Below, piece after piece: positions 8,212 through 18,077 of a stretch of 64,000 bases of DNA (the stretch's first letter is position 1; every line of letters starts with the position of its first letter). This stretch comes from Flavobacteriales bacterium (lineage in GTDB: Bacteria > Bacteroidota > Bacteroidia > Flavobacteriales > Flavobacteriaceae). The notes under the pieces are model-generated. The model saw only the letters and a list, made by a program, of their open reading frames with translations, was not told the origin of the DNA and ran no database searches. Made by a program: the position numbers and the translations under genes. Location of the stretch: positions 102,158-166,157 of the forward strand of contig JAGXRF010000080.1 in the NCBI GenBank assembly GCA_018335925.1, written 5' to 3'.

Positions 8212-9443
8212 GTACAGGAAAATCGATTCAGGGTGTCGTTCGCTACAACGAGACCAAACGAAATCAATCTATGGCCCAATTGATCGGATCACAGGGGTTT
8301 GCAAAAGGAGTGGAGAATTTAGCGGTCAGTCAACTGGTCAAGAGGTTTGAAATGTTAACCTCGCTCAACCGAAGAACCAAAACCAACGCAGTTCATATTT
8401 CCATCAACTTCTCCCCGGGTGAAAAATTTTCGGAAGATAAATTGAATGCCATCAGTAAATCCTATTTGGATAAGATTGGTTTTGGTGATCAGCCTTACCT
8501 GGTCTATCAGCATCAGGACGCTGGCCATCCACATGTTCATCTGGTCACGGTGAATATCAACCGGGAAGGCAAACGGATCGAAACCCATAATCTGGGAAGA
8601 GATCAGTCCGAAAAGGCGAGAAAGGAAATTGAGTTGGAGTTTGGTCTGGTGCCTGCTGAAAAGCAGCAACGAATAGGTCCTAGCCTTCAGGAGTTGGGCA
8701 GGGTTGTTTATGGGAAAGAAACCTCTAAGTCAAGTATCCATACTGTGCTTAACCAGGTCTGGAATAATTACGCATTTACCTCCTTGGGGGAGTACAATGC
8801 GATCCTTTCCAGTTTTGGGATCACGGCCTACCGCGGTGAAAAAGACTCACAGCGCTACCAACGAGGAGGCTTGGTTTATCATGTGCTGGACGAAAAGGGA
8901 AGGAGAAAAGGGGTGCCCATAAAGGCGAGTAGTTTTTATTTGAAACCTACCCTCAAAAAACTGGAGCGTAAGTTTTTAATGAATCAGGGTAAAAAGGATC
9001 AGCTCCTTGAGACCGTTAAGGCTAGGGTTTCGGGAATTCTGCCCAAAAGTAATTCCCTAGACCAATTCTCAGAGAACCTGAAGAAGAAAGGTGTGCATCT
9101 GGTACTTAACCATACCCAAGAGGGAAAGATTTTTGGAGCGACTTATGTGGACCATGCTCACCGGATTGGAATGAAAGGCTCGGATTTAGGGAGGGAATTT
9201 GGTGCCCACGGATTAGCGGAACGCTTTGGACTGCTTTCGGCAGGGGATAGGGTTCCAAAAGTAATACCCACTGCCAAAGAGGTGGAAACGGATGGATTAT
9301 CTATTCTTGAAAATCGAATTCCCGAGGTGGTGGCGACTCTTGACCTTCCGGTTCAGTTTTCAGATTCGCCTTTCCAAGGTTCTCCTTTTGGAAGTAGGAA
9401 GAAAAGGAAAAGAAAGAAAAAGGACCAAAAGGGGGATTCATGA
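8196..9443 (+). CDS. MOBP-type relaxase / mobilisation nuclease
   Basis: 415 residues from a GTG start inside mobC. The N-terminal relaxase domain carries a likely catalytic Tyr17 (GVVRYNETK), ISINFSPGE and the metal-binding HUH motif as HPHVH (His111, 113, 115) with His106 just upstream, followed by LVTVNI. It should nick oriT, stay covalently bound to the 5' end and pilot the strand into the recipient. The C-terminal ~200 residues are less conserved and end in a strongly basic KKRKRKKKDQK tail. The stop overlaps the coupling-protein ATG (ATGA), so mobC, relaxase and coupling protein form one operon. Confidence 0.92.
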   Translation: MVVRISTGKSIQGVVRYNETKRNQSMAQLIGSQGFAKGVENLAVSQLVKRFEMLTSLNRRTKTNAVHISINFSPGEKFSEDKLNAISKSYLDKIGFGDQPYLVYQHQDAGHPHVHLVTVNINREGKRIETHNLGRDQSEKARKEIELEFGLVPAEKQQRIGPSLQELGRVVYGKETSKSSIHTVLNQVWNNYAFTSLGEYNAILSSFGITAYRGEKDSQRYQRGGLVYHVLDEKGRRKGVPIKASSFYLKPTLKKLERKFLMNQGKKDQLLETVKARVSGILPKSNSLDQFSENLKKKGVHLVLNHTQEGKIFGATYVDHAHRIGMKGSDLGREFGAHGLAERFGLLSAGDRVPKVIPTAKEVETDGLSILENRIPEVVATLDLPVQFSDSPFQGSPFGSRKKRKRKKKDQKGDS

Positions 9444-11407
9444 ACACAGGAGAGAATCAGGAGGGATTAAAAAAAATCTTGGATTTTACCCGTTTGGGAT
9501 CCTTGGTGGTATTGGGTATCCATACCTATCTGATTGCGTATTCTCAATTGCATTCGTGGGCTTTGACTCACGAATGGATTGACTTTTTATTAGCCCAGAT
9601 CGGAAAGACAGGATTATTCCAGGGAACTGTTAGGATACGCATTTTGGCCTTGGGCTTGCTGTGGATTTCCTTGCTTGGTGCAAAAGGAAAAAAAGACCCT
9701 GATCTAAACTGGAAGCGCTTGGTATTTTGGTTTTTGTTTTGGAATCTGGTTTTTGTATTTGCCGAACCAGGGGTTCGGATGATGCAATGGGGCAAACTGG
9801 TTTACCTTGCAGGCATTGGGATGGCCTGGATGGGAGTGTTGACGGTGGGAGGAAAGTTAAGTCGGGTAATCCGGGATGGGTTTTCGCCTGAAGTATTCAA
9901 TCACCTGAATGAAACTTTTCCCCAAGAGCAAAGGCTGTTGGAAAATGACTATTCGGTCAATCTTCCCACACGGTTCAGGGTTCAAAAGAAGGTCTTTTCC
10001 GGTTGGTTGAATATCATCAATCCCTTTCGGGCTACCCTTGTGGTTGGAACTCCAGGGGCAGGCAAGTCATATTTTGTCATCCGTCACATCATCACTCAAC
10101 ACTTGAGCAAAGGCTTCTCGATGTTCGTCTATGACTTCAAATACGATGACTTGTCCAGAATCGCTTACAATAACCTGATCAAAAATCGATTGTCCTATTC
10201 CATTTTTCCCAAGTTCTACACAATCAATTTTGATAACCTGGAAACCAGTCATCGCTGCAATCCACTGGAGCCAAGTTCGATGACAGATATTACCGATGCT
10301 TCAGAATCATCCCGAACAATTATGCTGGGGCTAAACAGGGAATGGATCAAGAAACAAGGAGATTTCTTTGTGGAGTCTCCAATTAATTTTGTTACGGCAG
10401 TAATCTGGTTTTTAAAGAAGTACCGAAGCGGGAAGTATTGTACTCTGCCTCACGTGATCGAGTTGATGCAGGTGGAATATCCCAAGCTGTTTTCGGTCTT
10501 GCGGACCGAACCGGAGATTGAGGTTCTGATCAATCCCTTTGTTTCAGCCTTCCTTCACGGTGCTGCCGAACAGCTGGAAGGACAGATTGCCAGTGCCAAA
10601 ATTACCATGGCCAGGCTGGCATCTCCCCAACTTTATTATGTCCTAAGCCAAAGTGAGTTTACCCTGGATCTGAACAATCCTGCTGAACCCAAGGTCATCT
10701 GCATGGGGAACAATCCTCAAAAGCAGCAGGTCTACGGGGCCGTACTTTCCTTGTATATCTCCAGGATCACCAAGCTGGTCAATCGGAAAAATTGCCTAAA
10801 GTCCAGTCTCATCTTTGATGAGTTTCCAACAATCTATTTCAATGGGATTGATTCCCTGATTGCCACGGCGCGTTCCAATAAGGTGGCAACTACCCTAGGG
10901 GTTCAGGATTACAGCCAGCTAAAAAAGGACTATGGTAGAGAACAGGCAGAAGTCATTATGAATACGGTGGGAAATATTATCTCAGGCCAGGTTTTGGGAG
11001 ATACAGCGAAGCAGATTTCTGACCGCATCGGAAAAATCAACCAAGTGAGGAGAAGTCTGTCCATCAATTCGGGGGATACTTCCATCAGCCATTCTACTCA
11101 GTTGGAATTGGCAGTACCTCCATCGACCATTTCACAGCTTTCCTCCGGCCAGTTTGTGGGAATAGTAGCGGATGATCCTACCCAAAAGATTGAACTCAAG
11201 TCCTTTCACTGTGAGATTCAGAATGATCATAAAGCTTTAGCCCTTGAAGAAAAAGGCTATCAGCCCATCCCTCAAGTCAGGAAACTGAGTGGGGAAGAAG
11301 TCCTTGAAAACTACCGATGGATCAAAGCCGAAGTCCGTCAGCTGATCGAGGAAGAATTGGAACGGATGATGGATACGCCGGGGCTGACGGGATTGATGAT
11401 CAAGTAA
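9440..11407 (+). CDS. VirD4/TraG-like type IV coupling protein
   Basis: 655 residues. Three or four N-terminal membrane helices (within about 15-145) precede a cytoplasmic P-loop ATPase with Walker A GTPGAGKS (203-210) and Walker B SLIFDEFP (Asp460-Glu461), then a TraM-recognition-like segment (TARSNKVATTLGVQDYSQLK) and ISGQVLGDTAKQISDRIGK. It links the relaxosome to the conjugation channel at the inner membrane. In CTnDOT-type elements this is the protein often called MobC or TraG-like coupling protein. Overlap with the relaxase by four bases. Confidence 0.92.
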   Translation: MNTGENQEGLKKILDFTRLGSLVVLGIHTYLIAYSQLHSWALTHEWIDFLLAQIGKTGLFQGTVRIRILALGLLWISLLGAKGKKDPDLNWKRLVFWFLFWNLVFVFAEPGVRMMQWGKLVYLAGIGMAWMGVLTVGGKLSRVIRDGFSPEVFNHLNETFPQEQRLLENDYSVNLPTRFRVQKKVFSGWLNIINPFRATLVVGTPGAGKSYFVIRHIITQHLSKGFSMFVYDFKYDDLSRIAYNNLIKNRLSYSIFPKFYTINFDNLETSHRCNPLEPSSMTDITDASESSRTIMLGLNREWIKKQGDFFVESPINFVTAVIWFLKKYRSGKYCTLPHVIELMQVEYPKLFSVLRTEPEIEVLINPFVSAFLHGAAEQLEGQIASAKITMARLASPQLYYVLSQSEFTLDLNNPAEPKVICMGNNPQKQQVYGAVLSLYISRITKLVNRKNCLKSSLIFDEFPTIYFNGIDSLIATARSNKVATTLGVQDYSQLKKDYGREQAEVIMNTVGNIISGQVLGDTAKQISDRIGKINQVRRSLSINSGDTSISHSTQLELAVPPSTISQLSSGQFVGIVADDPTQKIELKSFHCEIQNDHKALALEEKGYQPIPQVRKLSGEEVLENYRWIKAEVRQLIEEELERMMDTPGLTGLMIK

Positions 11408-11442
11408 TCGAAAGAAGATGTTTGGAAGTTTACACTTTGACT

Positions 11443-12342
11443 CTAATCATTTATATAGTCTTTCAAACTCATATATATCTGTGAGTGCTTTGCCGGGTTG
11501 TTTTTCTTTAAGATTTCAAGATTTTGGAATTTCCATCGGATTGATGGATAATTTACATAATCATAGGTCTTCCAGACGGGTGTTGCATTCTCAAATTGTA
11601 AAAGAAATTCTTTATCCTCCTTAGTCAAATTTGACTTAATCAGGTCGATTAGATTTATTCTTGTTTGATCATATTCCTCATAAGTAAATGGTTCTAGGGT
11701 CATGCCATTGAACTGAAGTTCCATTGCTTTTCTTTGATCAAAAAAATTGGGTTTTAGTAGCTCAAAAATTGGGCGTTCACTTCCCAGTAAGCAATACAGA
11801 AATCCGGGAATAATTTTTTCTGAAATTCCTTCATGTTGAAGTAGGTATTTGACGTCAAAAAGGTCTCTGGGATGCTGTCTGTTTAATGCAGCGCAGATTT
11901 TTCCCACATAAAGTTGTCCAAGCGGTACAATCTGAATTTCACAAAATGTTTCAAATTCCTCTTGCGCACGTTCGCATCAGGTCATCATTTCTGGCTTTGC
12001 AATCACTCCCCTTCCGATGAGGTTGACTTCCGGTTTGATAGAAGCTTCTTTAGTAGTGATCAGGAGCTTTCCAGTCTCCTTTTTTAGTAAAGCCGAAAGT
12101 CCCGGAATATTGGACTTCAGCTTGGTTTTTATTCTGAATCAGGCTTGAGCTATATTTTCGATGGTGCTGGGTCTGTCCTCTATAGGGAGATAGGTCAGGT
12201 CGATGTCCACAGAAAGCCTTGGCATATTTCTAATGAACAAATTTATTGCAGTTCCCCCATGCAACGCAAAGCAGCCTTCATGAGAAACTTCAGGTAGTAC
12301 ATATAGGCGTAATTTTACTTGGTTTTTATAGGTTTGATTCAT
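11443..12342 (-). pseudogene. AbiEii-type nucleotidyltransferase toxin, two in-frame TGA stops
   Basis: Read on the minus strand the frame stays the same from 12342 to 11443 but is broken by TGA at about 12139-12141 (after STIENIAQA) and about 11980. Pieces in order: CFALHGGTAINLFIRNMPRL and SVDIDLTYLP (the GG(T/S)...DxD nucleotidyltransferase core), then IPGLSALLKKETGKLLITTK and KPEVNLIGRGVIAKPEM, then CERAQEEFETFCEIQIVPLG, GKICAALNRQHPRDLFDVKY to the C-terminus. This is a full-length AbiEii toxin interrupted only by stops. It overlaps the decayed antitoxin by 17 bases, as in live abiE operons. Confidence 0.82.
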
Positions 12343-13090
12343 TTTCTGCCAATTCGCTGGGAACTGTTATTTTATATTTCTTGATAAACGTTCCACCTGC
12401 CACCATACTTCTGGATCCTGAACCCAAATCTATTTTTTCCAAATCGATGTGCTTGTACCAAGCGTGCCCTGATTTTTCGGCCAAGAATAGAAACAGTCTT
12501 TTTACCTTGATTGAATTGCATTCCACAAGCATTCTCTCGACTGTCTTTGGAACTAGGTTATTTAAACTTTCCATGAACTCATTGCATTCAATTAAACTTT
12601 GATTTTCTGGAGCTAGGTAAAGACATTCCATCATCGCCCTTATCGGACCAGATATACGGATGGAGTAATTTTTTATTTGGAGATCCACCATATTCCACTC
12701 TTTTGGTAGAAAATTGCTGGAATGATAATTTAATTTTTCGTCCCACGGAAAGTTTAAAACCCACTTTGGAAGTAATTCTTCCCTCTGACCAAATAGCGTG
12801 AATCTTTTTTGTCGAATTCAAGGAAATGAGCTTTTCCAAGAAGACCTAATGCAGATTTACCCCCGATATGAACAGACAGGTTAAGTTGATTTTGTAGCGC
12901 ATAAATAGCTCCTTCAAGTTGAACAGACTCACCAGTACTTTTCATGGCACCTTGTCAGATTGATTCCAGCCACTTACTTTTCCTGTATTTTTTTTCTAAC
13001 TCCAGACTGTAGCCTTGATCCCTAAGCCAGGAGCTTACAAGTATGGTTTCTTGGGGAAGGTTTTGTAAGAGTTTGTTTATTTTTTATTTT
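12326..13090 (-). pseudogene. AbiEi-type antitoxin, in-frame stop plus frameshift
   Basis: Minus-strand pieces join to one AbiEi-like antitoxin: LPQETILVSSWLRDQGYSLE to KSKWLESI, a TGA at about 12957, then KSTGESVQLEGAIYALQNQL, LSVHIGGKSALGLLGKAHFL, a frame change in an A-run near 12795, then TLFGQREELLPKWVLNFPWD, EWNMVDLQIKNYSIRISGPI to NESNL. The winged-helix N-terminus has no start codon left (a TAA lies just upstream). A second, unrelated intact AbiE pair sits at 23.8-25.6 kb. Confidence 0.8.
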
Positions 13091-13554
13091 AAAAAGGTAC
13101 TTATGGTTACTTTTTGATTGATAAGGTGAACTATTCGAAAAAGCCTGTTTTTAAACCCATCCAAATTTGGCTCTATCTTAAAGTTTTTTGTAGTAGGTCT
13201 ATCTGCTCTTATTTCATTAAGAGTATGTTTTTTGGGATTGTGGCTATAGCTAAGCTGGAACTGTGAACCCTCTTTATAATGTAGAAGATCCTTGTTTCTG
13301 TTCTATATGGCTTTTTTAAAACTGTATCAATCTGATTTTTAATGGACTGAATTAGTGAGGATGAATCCAAGCCGTTAGTCTTCTCTACTCCCTGTTCCAG
13401 CCAAGTTAGCGGGGAGCGTGCACACGGGACAAGAGACTACGGCATAAAGCCACCGCTCTTCCTACGCCTTTTTATTCCGTTTCCTCTTGCCCTTAGTGCC
13501 CTCTTTCCGCTCGGGACTGCTGTATCAGTTCATTTCAACTTAAACCGTAAAAAG
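13091..13554. other. Intergenic leader upstream of ardC
   Basis: No gene recognised. The last ~170 bases become distinctly more GC-rich (around GGGGAGCGTGCACACGGGAC at ~13411) than the AT-rich decayed region before it, and run into the ArdC start. It probably holds the promoter and leader of ardC and marks the edge of the decayed abiE block. Confidence 0.35.
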
Positions 13555-14526
13555 ATGAAAACAACAGCAAATCCCGGATGGAAAACTTCTGAAGGCAAAG
13601 TTTCCAAAACCCAAAAAGGTGAGGTATCCACCCAACATTCTCCAACGGATGTATATGAGCATTTCACCAAGTTAATCCTCGATAAATTGGAACAGGGGAT
13701 TATCCCATGGTATCAACCCTGGAATTCCAATGGCTTGCCTTCCAATTACCTGACCAAAAAGCCTTATCGGGGGATTAACCTTTGGCTATTGGTTTCACTA
13801 AATCACGATTTACCCTATTATCTGACTTTTCAGCAGGCAAAAGAGCTCGGAGGTATGGTAAAGAAGGGATCCAAGGCGATCCCTGTCTGCTATTGGAATT
13901 TTGTTTATAAGCACAAAGAAACCGGCAGAACAATTCCCGAGGGACTTCTTGGAGATTATCCCATAGATTCCCTGACGAAAGTATGCTTCCTCAAAGAATA
14001 CAAAGTGTTTCCAATCGAACAGATTGAGGGGATTGATTGGGAGCTACCTGAAATAGGAGAGAATCAGAGTTTGCCTGTTTTGGACCGTTGTGAGTCTGTT
14101 TACAACGGAATGTTTGATCCTCCTCGATTGATTCACGAAAAGGAAGAAGCCTATTATCATCCCAATCTGGACCTGATCAATCTTCCCTCAAAACCCAGAT
14201 TCAGATCCGCCGAAGATTATTACGCGGTACTCTTTCACGAATTGGTTCACTCGACAGGACATAAGAACCGACTGAACCGACCCGGAGTGGAGGAAATTGA
14301 CTACTTCGGATCGGAAAATTACAGCAATGAAGAACTGATAGCCGAGATGGGGGCTGGATTTCTTTGTGGATTCAGTGGTATTCAGCAAGCTAGATTGGTA
14401 GAAAATCAAGCAGCCTATATCCAAAGCTGGATTGCCAGACTGAAAAATGATAAACAGCTCCTAATTGATGCTGCATCTAAAGCTCAAAAAGCAGTAGACT
14501 ACATTCTGAATGTCTGTCCATTCTAA
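13555..14526 (+). CDS. ardC: ArdC-like antirestriction protein
   Basis: 323 residues. The N-terminal ssDNA-binding ArdC domain (about 25-150) shows VYEHFTKLILDKLEQGIIPW, NYLTKKPYRGINLWLL and MVKKGSKAIPVCYW. The C-terminal zincin-like metallopeptidase has HELVH (His228-Glu229-His232) and NEELIAEMGA with Glu264 as the likely third zinc ligand. ArdC proteins of conjugative elements protect the incoming strand against restriction in the recipient. Complete and of normal length, followed by its own terminator. Confidence 0.92.
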   Translation: MKTTANPGWKTSEGKVSKTQKGEVSTQHSPTDVYEHFTKLILDKLEQGIIPWYQPWNSNGLPSNYLTKKPYRGINLWLLVSLNHDLPYYLTFQQAKELGGMVKKGSKAIPVCYWNFVYKHKETGRTIPEGLLGDYPIDSLTKVCFLKEYKVFPIEQIEGIDWELPEIGENQSLPVLDRCESVYNGMFDPPRLIHEKEEAYYHPNLDLINLPSKPRFRSAEDYYAVLFHELVHSTGHKNRLNRPGVEEIDYFGSENYSNEELIAEMGAGFLCGFSGIQQARLVENQAAYIQSWIARLKNDKQLLIDAASKAQKAVDYILNVCPF

Positions 14527-14528
14527 AG

Positions 14529-14548
14529 AAGGGGGAAACCCCTTTTTT
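14529..14548 (+). terminator. Rho-independent terminator after ardC
   Basis: Stem AAGGGG/CCCCTT with a short GAAA loop followed by TTTTT, three bases after the ardC stop. Confidence 0.8.
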
Positions 14549-14613
14549 GGTCGGCGGTAAGCCAAGTTTTGATTTTAGTGAGGTTTGGGATTACTTCGTA
14601 AATATTCTCTTCC

Positions 14614-15456
14614 ATGAAGGCTTCTATCCCGATTCGAACCAGGCATCTTTTTCAGGAGCTTGACCTACTCTTGATTACCAAACTTAAATCCATTTCTCTT
14701 GACCAATGGGATTGCCCTACTTTAGCAGGACATTGGACAGTCAAGCAGGTAGTGGCGCATTTATTGGATGGAAATCTAAGGTCAGTTTCCATAATCAGGG
14801 ATGGTTTTTTCGGGGAAGATCCTGGGTTTATTTCATCAAAAGAGGATTTGGTTAGGTTTCTAAACAGGTTAAACGCAGACTGGGTAAGGGCCATGACTCG
14901 GCTTAGCCCTCAGGTATTAATTGCGTTGATGGAGGTAAGTGGAATTGAATACAGAACGTTGATCAATAGCTTGAAGCCTTTCGAAAAGGCTCTTTTCAGT
15001 GTAGCTTGGGCAGGGGAGAGGGAGTCGTTCAATTGGTTTCATGTTGCAAGAGAATACACCGAAAAATGGCATCATACCCAACAGATTTTTCAAGCATTGG
15101 ATCCCAAAGACCAGTCACTTTTCAGTGAACGACTTTATTTGCCCTATTTGGAGACTTCGTTCAGGGCTATGCCTTATCATTATCAGGATTTGGATGGTCC
15201 GAATGGCACACTAATCAAAATCACAATTACCGGGCAATTTTCTCATTCCTGGTGGTTAAAGCGAATGGATTTGGGATGGCAACTGCTTCCTTTTTCTAAA
15301 CTTAAGCCAACTACCCAAGTAATGATTCCGGGAGAACTTGCTTGGAGAATGTTTACCCAAGGAGTTTCCGACGAAGAAAAAGTTGAGGGATTGACGTGTA
15401 TGGGAAATCTGGAATTGGCTGAGCACTTTTTCCGGATGAGGGCGGTTATGGTGTAG
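14614..15456 (+). CDS. DinB / maleylpyruvate-isomerase-like protein
   Basis: 280 residues. The opening (RTRHLFQELDLLLITKLKSI, then WDCPTLAGHWTVKQVVAHLL) is the DinB/MDMPI four-helix-bundle pattern, with His747-type metal ligands expected at VVAHLLDG and at the later EYTEKWHHTQQ (His-His) motif. A smaller C-terminal domain follows (about 190-280). Proteins of this fold are metal-dependent thiol S-transferases or similar; the substrate is unknown. It stands alone downstream of ardC with its own leader. Confidence 0.75.
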   Translation: MKASIPIRTRHLFQELDLLLITKLKSISLDQWDCPTLAGHWTVKQVVAHLLDGNLRSVSIIRDGFFGEDPGFISSKEDLVRFLNRLNADWVRAMTRLSPQVLIALMEVSGIEYRTLINSLKPFEKALFSVAWAGERESFNWFHVAREYTEKWHHTQQIFQALDPKDQSLFSERLYLPYLETSFRAMPYHYQDLDGPNGTLIKITITGQFSHSWWLKRMDLGWQLLPFSKLKPTTQVMIPGELAWRMFTQGVSDEEKVEGLTCMGNLELAEHFFRMRAVMV

Positions 15457-15827
15457 CGGTTATTCTTTTCATTTTACTTTAGGCCAATCCTATCTTTTGG
15501 AATTTCCAAGTGGATTTGATTAGCCATTTGAAGATTGCATCAAGTGCCTCTAATTGTAGGATCAGTTATTGACACCTTGATTAAAAGGCACATTGTTTCG
15601 CAGGTTACTTTTCTCAAACTTCATCTTGAAATAAGGAGTATTTATTGGCTGTTTTGTGAATTTTTCAAATCTTGGAAGTAGTACAGGATCAGGAGATCCT
15701 TTTTAAACCAGCTTGAACAGCAAGTTGACATTTCTTTATTAGAGTGGGTTTATGGCAATGAGGAAAGGATTGAAGAGGTTTGACCTGTATATTCCTTTTG
15801 TAAAGCGCACTATTCCCCTACAAGAAA
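15457..15827. other. Intergenic region with terminator-like hairpin
   Basis: No gene recognised. AGGATC/GATCCT with an AGGA loop followed by TTTTT (15685-15704) looks like a rightward terminator but lies about 230 bases after the preceding stop, so it may end an unseen transcript. Confidence 0.4.
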
Positions 15828-16271
15828 ATGGATCACAGATTTCAAGATAAAAAATACAGACTTGCTGATTTTCATAAGGAGGTCGCGGTACGCTGCCCTT
15901 CCTGTCATCGAAAAGCCATAGCCACAGTTGATTATGAGCAAAAGAAGGCAAAAATGATTTGTTCCTATTGTGGCCACCTAGAAACTAAAGAAACTCTACT
16001 TAACCACTTGGGTATGTTGGATTATTTCGAAACTTCGGCCAACGTTTATTTTGATGCTGAACTTTGGTATTTATACCCATTTAAGGATGATTATTTTTTT
16101 GCTTACAATCACTCTCATCTCATTTATTTGGAACAATACATTGGTTCCAAATTAAGAGAACATAAAAATAGAACCCATTTCACGCTCTTAGAGAAGTTGC
16201 CAAAGTTTTATCATGAAGCCAAGAATAGAGAATCGCTTTTGAAACTCATTGAAAAACTGAAAAGGAAGTAG
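15828..16271 (+). CDS. Zinc-ribbon protein of unknown function
   Basis: 147 residues. An N-terminal zinc ribbon with CPSC (Cys23, Cys26) and CSYC (Cys45, Cys48) is followed by a helical, aromatic-rich domain (DAELWYLYPFKDDYFFAYNH, then HLIYLEQYIGSKLREHK) and a basic tail. Known relatives by name: none recognised. A nucleic-acid-binding role is plausible from the ribbon alone. Solitary gene. Confidence 0.65.
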   Translation: MDHRFQDKKYRLADFHKEVAVRCPSCHRKAIATVDYEQKKAKMICSYCGHLETKETLLNHLGMLDYFETSANVYFDAELWYLYPFKDDYFFAYNHSHLIYLEQYIGSKLREHKNRTHFTLLEKLPKFYHEAKNRESLLKLIEKLKRK

Positions 16272-16674
16272 ATTAGGGTGTAGGATTCTTTAAGCCTGGG
16301 CGAATGGATAGACTATTATTTGTAGGTGGATTGGACTGTCTTTCCTTTGCACAATTTAGTTCAGAAATTAAAGGGATGATTGGCTTAGGTTTTATTTAGC
16401 TACTTGGAGCCGAATCGGGAATTGGATTTGGATCAGGTTTGTCAATTGGTTTTTCTTTAAAGTAGGAGTCTTTTGCCTAAACAATTTTTGACTTTAATCC
16501 CCTTGAGTTTGGAGCTAGTATGATTTAATGGTTGTCATTTTATGTCCAAGATTTGATAACGCTTCTTCATTCTGGTTTATGAACAAATTAATCCATGATA
16601 TTGGAAGGAAAATATGACTTGGATCGTGGTTTTTCGAGTAGTTAATAGGTTTTACTTGGTTTAAAGTTTAAGGC
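16272..16674. other. Gene-free stretch
   Basis: AT-rich, no gene or strong hairpin recognised. A TTCCTTTG string near 16341 resembles a Bacteroidota -7 element, but no gene starts close behind it. Confidence 0.3.
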
Positions 16675-17073
16675 ATGGGATTTAGGTTACAAAAAAGAGT
16701 GGGAGGAAACAGGGGCTTAGGAGTGAATATCAGCGGTTCCGGATTTTCGACCAGTTACCGTTCTAAGTACGGGGCTATTGGTTCTAAAGGGTTTTCCATA
16801 CGTACGGGCTTACCCGGCTTGACTTTCAGAAGTAATTGGGCTAAAGGAAACAGGAAAGGAAATGGGGCATCGGTACTTACCTTAATCCTGCTTACGCTCT
16901 TTTTATCCTACCTCGCGATCGTAGTCATTTATAATGTGATCAGATTTTTTGGCTGGGTCATCACTGAAATTTACCATTTAGGGCTCAGGCTATATTTTCA
17001 ATGGAAAGAGAAAAGGGCCGAAAAACTTAAATCAGAGCATCCGGATTCTGAACGGGAATTGCCCAGTCCTTAA
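16675..17073 (+). CDS. DUF4236 domain membrane protein
   Basis: 132 residues. Residues 1-55 (MGFRLQKRVGG, then NISGSGFSTSYRSKYGAIGS and GFSIRTGLPGLTFRS) are the DUF4236 signature. A basic linker and a transmembrane helix (about 63-90) follow, then a charged cytoplasmic tail. DUF4236 proteins are widespread in mobile DNA and have no settled function. Solitary. Confidence 0.85.
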   Translation: MGFRLQKRVGGNRGLGVNISGSGFSTSYRSKYGAIGSKGFSIRTGLPGLTFRSNWAKGNRKGNGASVLTLILLTLFLSYLAIVVIYNVIRFFGWVITEIYHLGLRLYFQWKEKRAEKLKSEHPDSERELPSP

Positions 17074-17174
17074 GTGAGTATCCACTGGATTTGATGGGCT
17101 GTTTCTCTTGATTTGGAAGAGAATAATCTATTCGAATTGGAGCCTATTTTCCAGGCCAGAAAAGCCGATTTACA

Positions 17175-17447
17175 GTGTTCGAGTTTTATGAAGTTTTTAG
17201 GAAACAGGCCCATTTATACTCATACTTTTCTCATTCTTTTGGGGATCGACTTCTTTTGGGCAACATTTTTCCAATTAATTCTTTTCCTTCGAACGAACGA
17301 TTTTTGTTTGAAACAGTCAAATTTCAAATGAATAGAGGGTTAGTTGATGAGATTTGTGGTGCCCCATTTATGGAACAGGTGCCAAAGAAATTTCCCGAAA
17401 AATGGAATCAAAAGAAGTATGAAGAAAAGGTGGTTGAATTTACTTGA
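17175..17447 (+). CDS. Possible small protein upstream of the GIY-YIG-like gene
   Basis: 90 residues from a GTG start, rich in aromatic residues (EFYEVFRKQAHLYSYFSHSF), ending six bases before the next gene. A different frame from 17113 covers the sequence just upstream, so this may be the second half of a frameshifted gene rather than intact. No family recognised. Confidence 0.35.
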   Translation: MFEFYEVFRKQAHLYSYFSHSFGDRLLLGNIFPINSFPSNERFLFETVKFQMNRGLVDEICGAPFMEQVPKKFPEKWNQKKYEEKVVEFT

Positions 17448-17453
17448 GGAAAA

Positions 17454-18077
17454 ATGACATCTGACGAAAAAAACTTTATTGTTCAGCAAGGGCTTCCAGA
17501 TGAATTGCTGATGGATGCAAAAGGCCAATCCGTCAAACAAATTGTGGAGACTATGAAGTCAAACGGAAAAGTCTTTGCATACAACACTACACCTTGTGAT
17601 CAATTTGGACATACCATTAGAACAAGGGCCGGCCATTGTGTGATGTGTGACACTGCTAGAATAGCATTTATCCTCAGGCAAGTTTCTTTTGGGACAGTGT
17701 ATATCGCAGGAAGTATTAATGGGCAATTGATTAAAATTGGAACTACAAGCAGTAAGTTAATTAGGGCAGAGTCCTTAAACCGAACAAAATATGGAAGCCA
17801 GGATGATTGGGAAATTTTATTCAGCTTTAGGTGTTTAAACTCAGGTACAATTGAATTTGAAACCCAAAAAGTATTAAAACCTTATATGGCTGCAAATATC
17901 AACTATCTTCACGAAGGTCGAAGTCAAAAGTCGAATGAACTTTTCAGATGTAGCTATAAGCGAGCAAAAGACTCGATCTTACAGGTAATTGATGAATTGA
18001 ATGTTGAAATTTTTGGACAGTCTGAAAAGGCTTTTCGGATAGAAGATTACAACTTTAGAACCTTGAGGAAATTGTGA
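17454..18077 (+). CDS. GIY-YIG/MUG113-like nuclease-domain protein
   Basis: 207 residues. An N-terminal helical region is followed by a likely zinc site (TTPCDQFGHTIRTRAGHCVM with a further Cys: C-x-x-FGH...C-x-x-C) and a GIY-YIG-related domain: FGTVYIAGSINGQLIKIGTT, SLNRTKYGSQDDWEILFSF and a late ELF motif. This resembles the T5orf172/MUG113 subfamily of GIY-YIG nucleases found in phages and mobile elements. It may cleave or bind DNA; a defence or homing role is possible. A weak GAGG ribosome site precedes the ATG. Confidence 0.65.
   Translation: MTSDEKNFIVQQGLPDELLMDAKGQSVKQIVETMKSNGKVFAYNTTPCDQFGHTIRTRAGHCVMCDTARIAFILRQVSFGTVYIAGSINGQLIKIGTTSSKLIRAESLNRTKYGSQDDWEILFSFRCLNSGTIEFETQKVLKPYMAANINYLHEGRSQKSNELFRCSYKRAKDSILQVIDELNVEIFGQSEKAFRIEDYNFRTLRKL

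Noticed and set aside
11443..12342. TGA recoding (readthrough or selenocysteine) in the AbiEii frame
   Set aside because: The partner antitoxin also has a frameshift and has lost its start, and no recoding element is seen, so decay is the simpler explanation.
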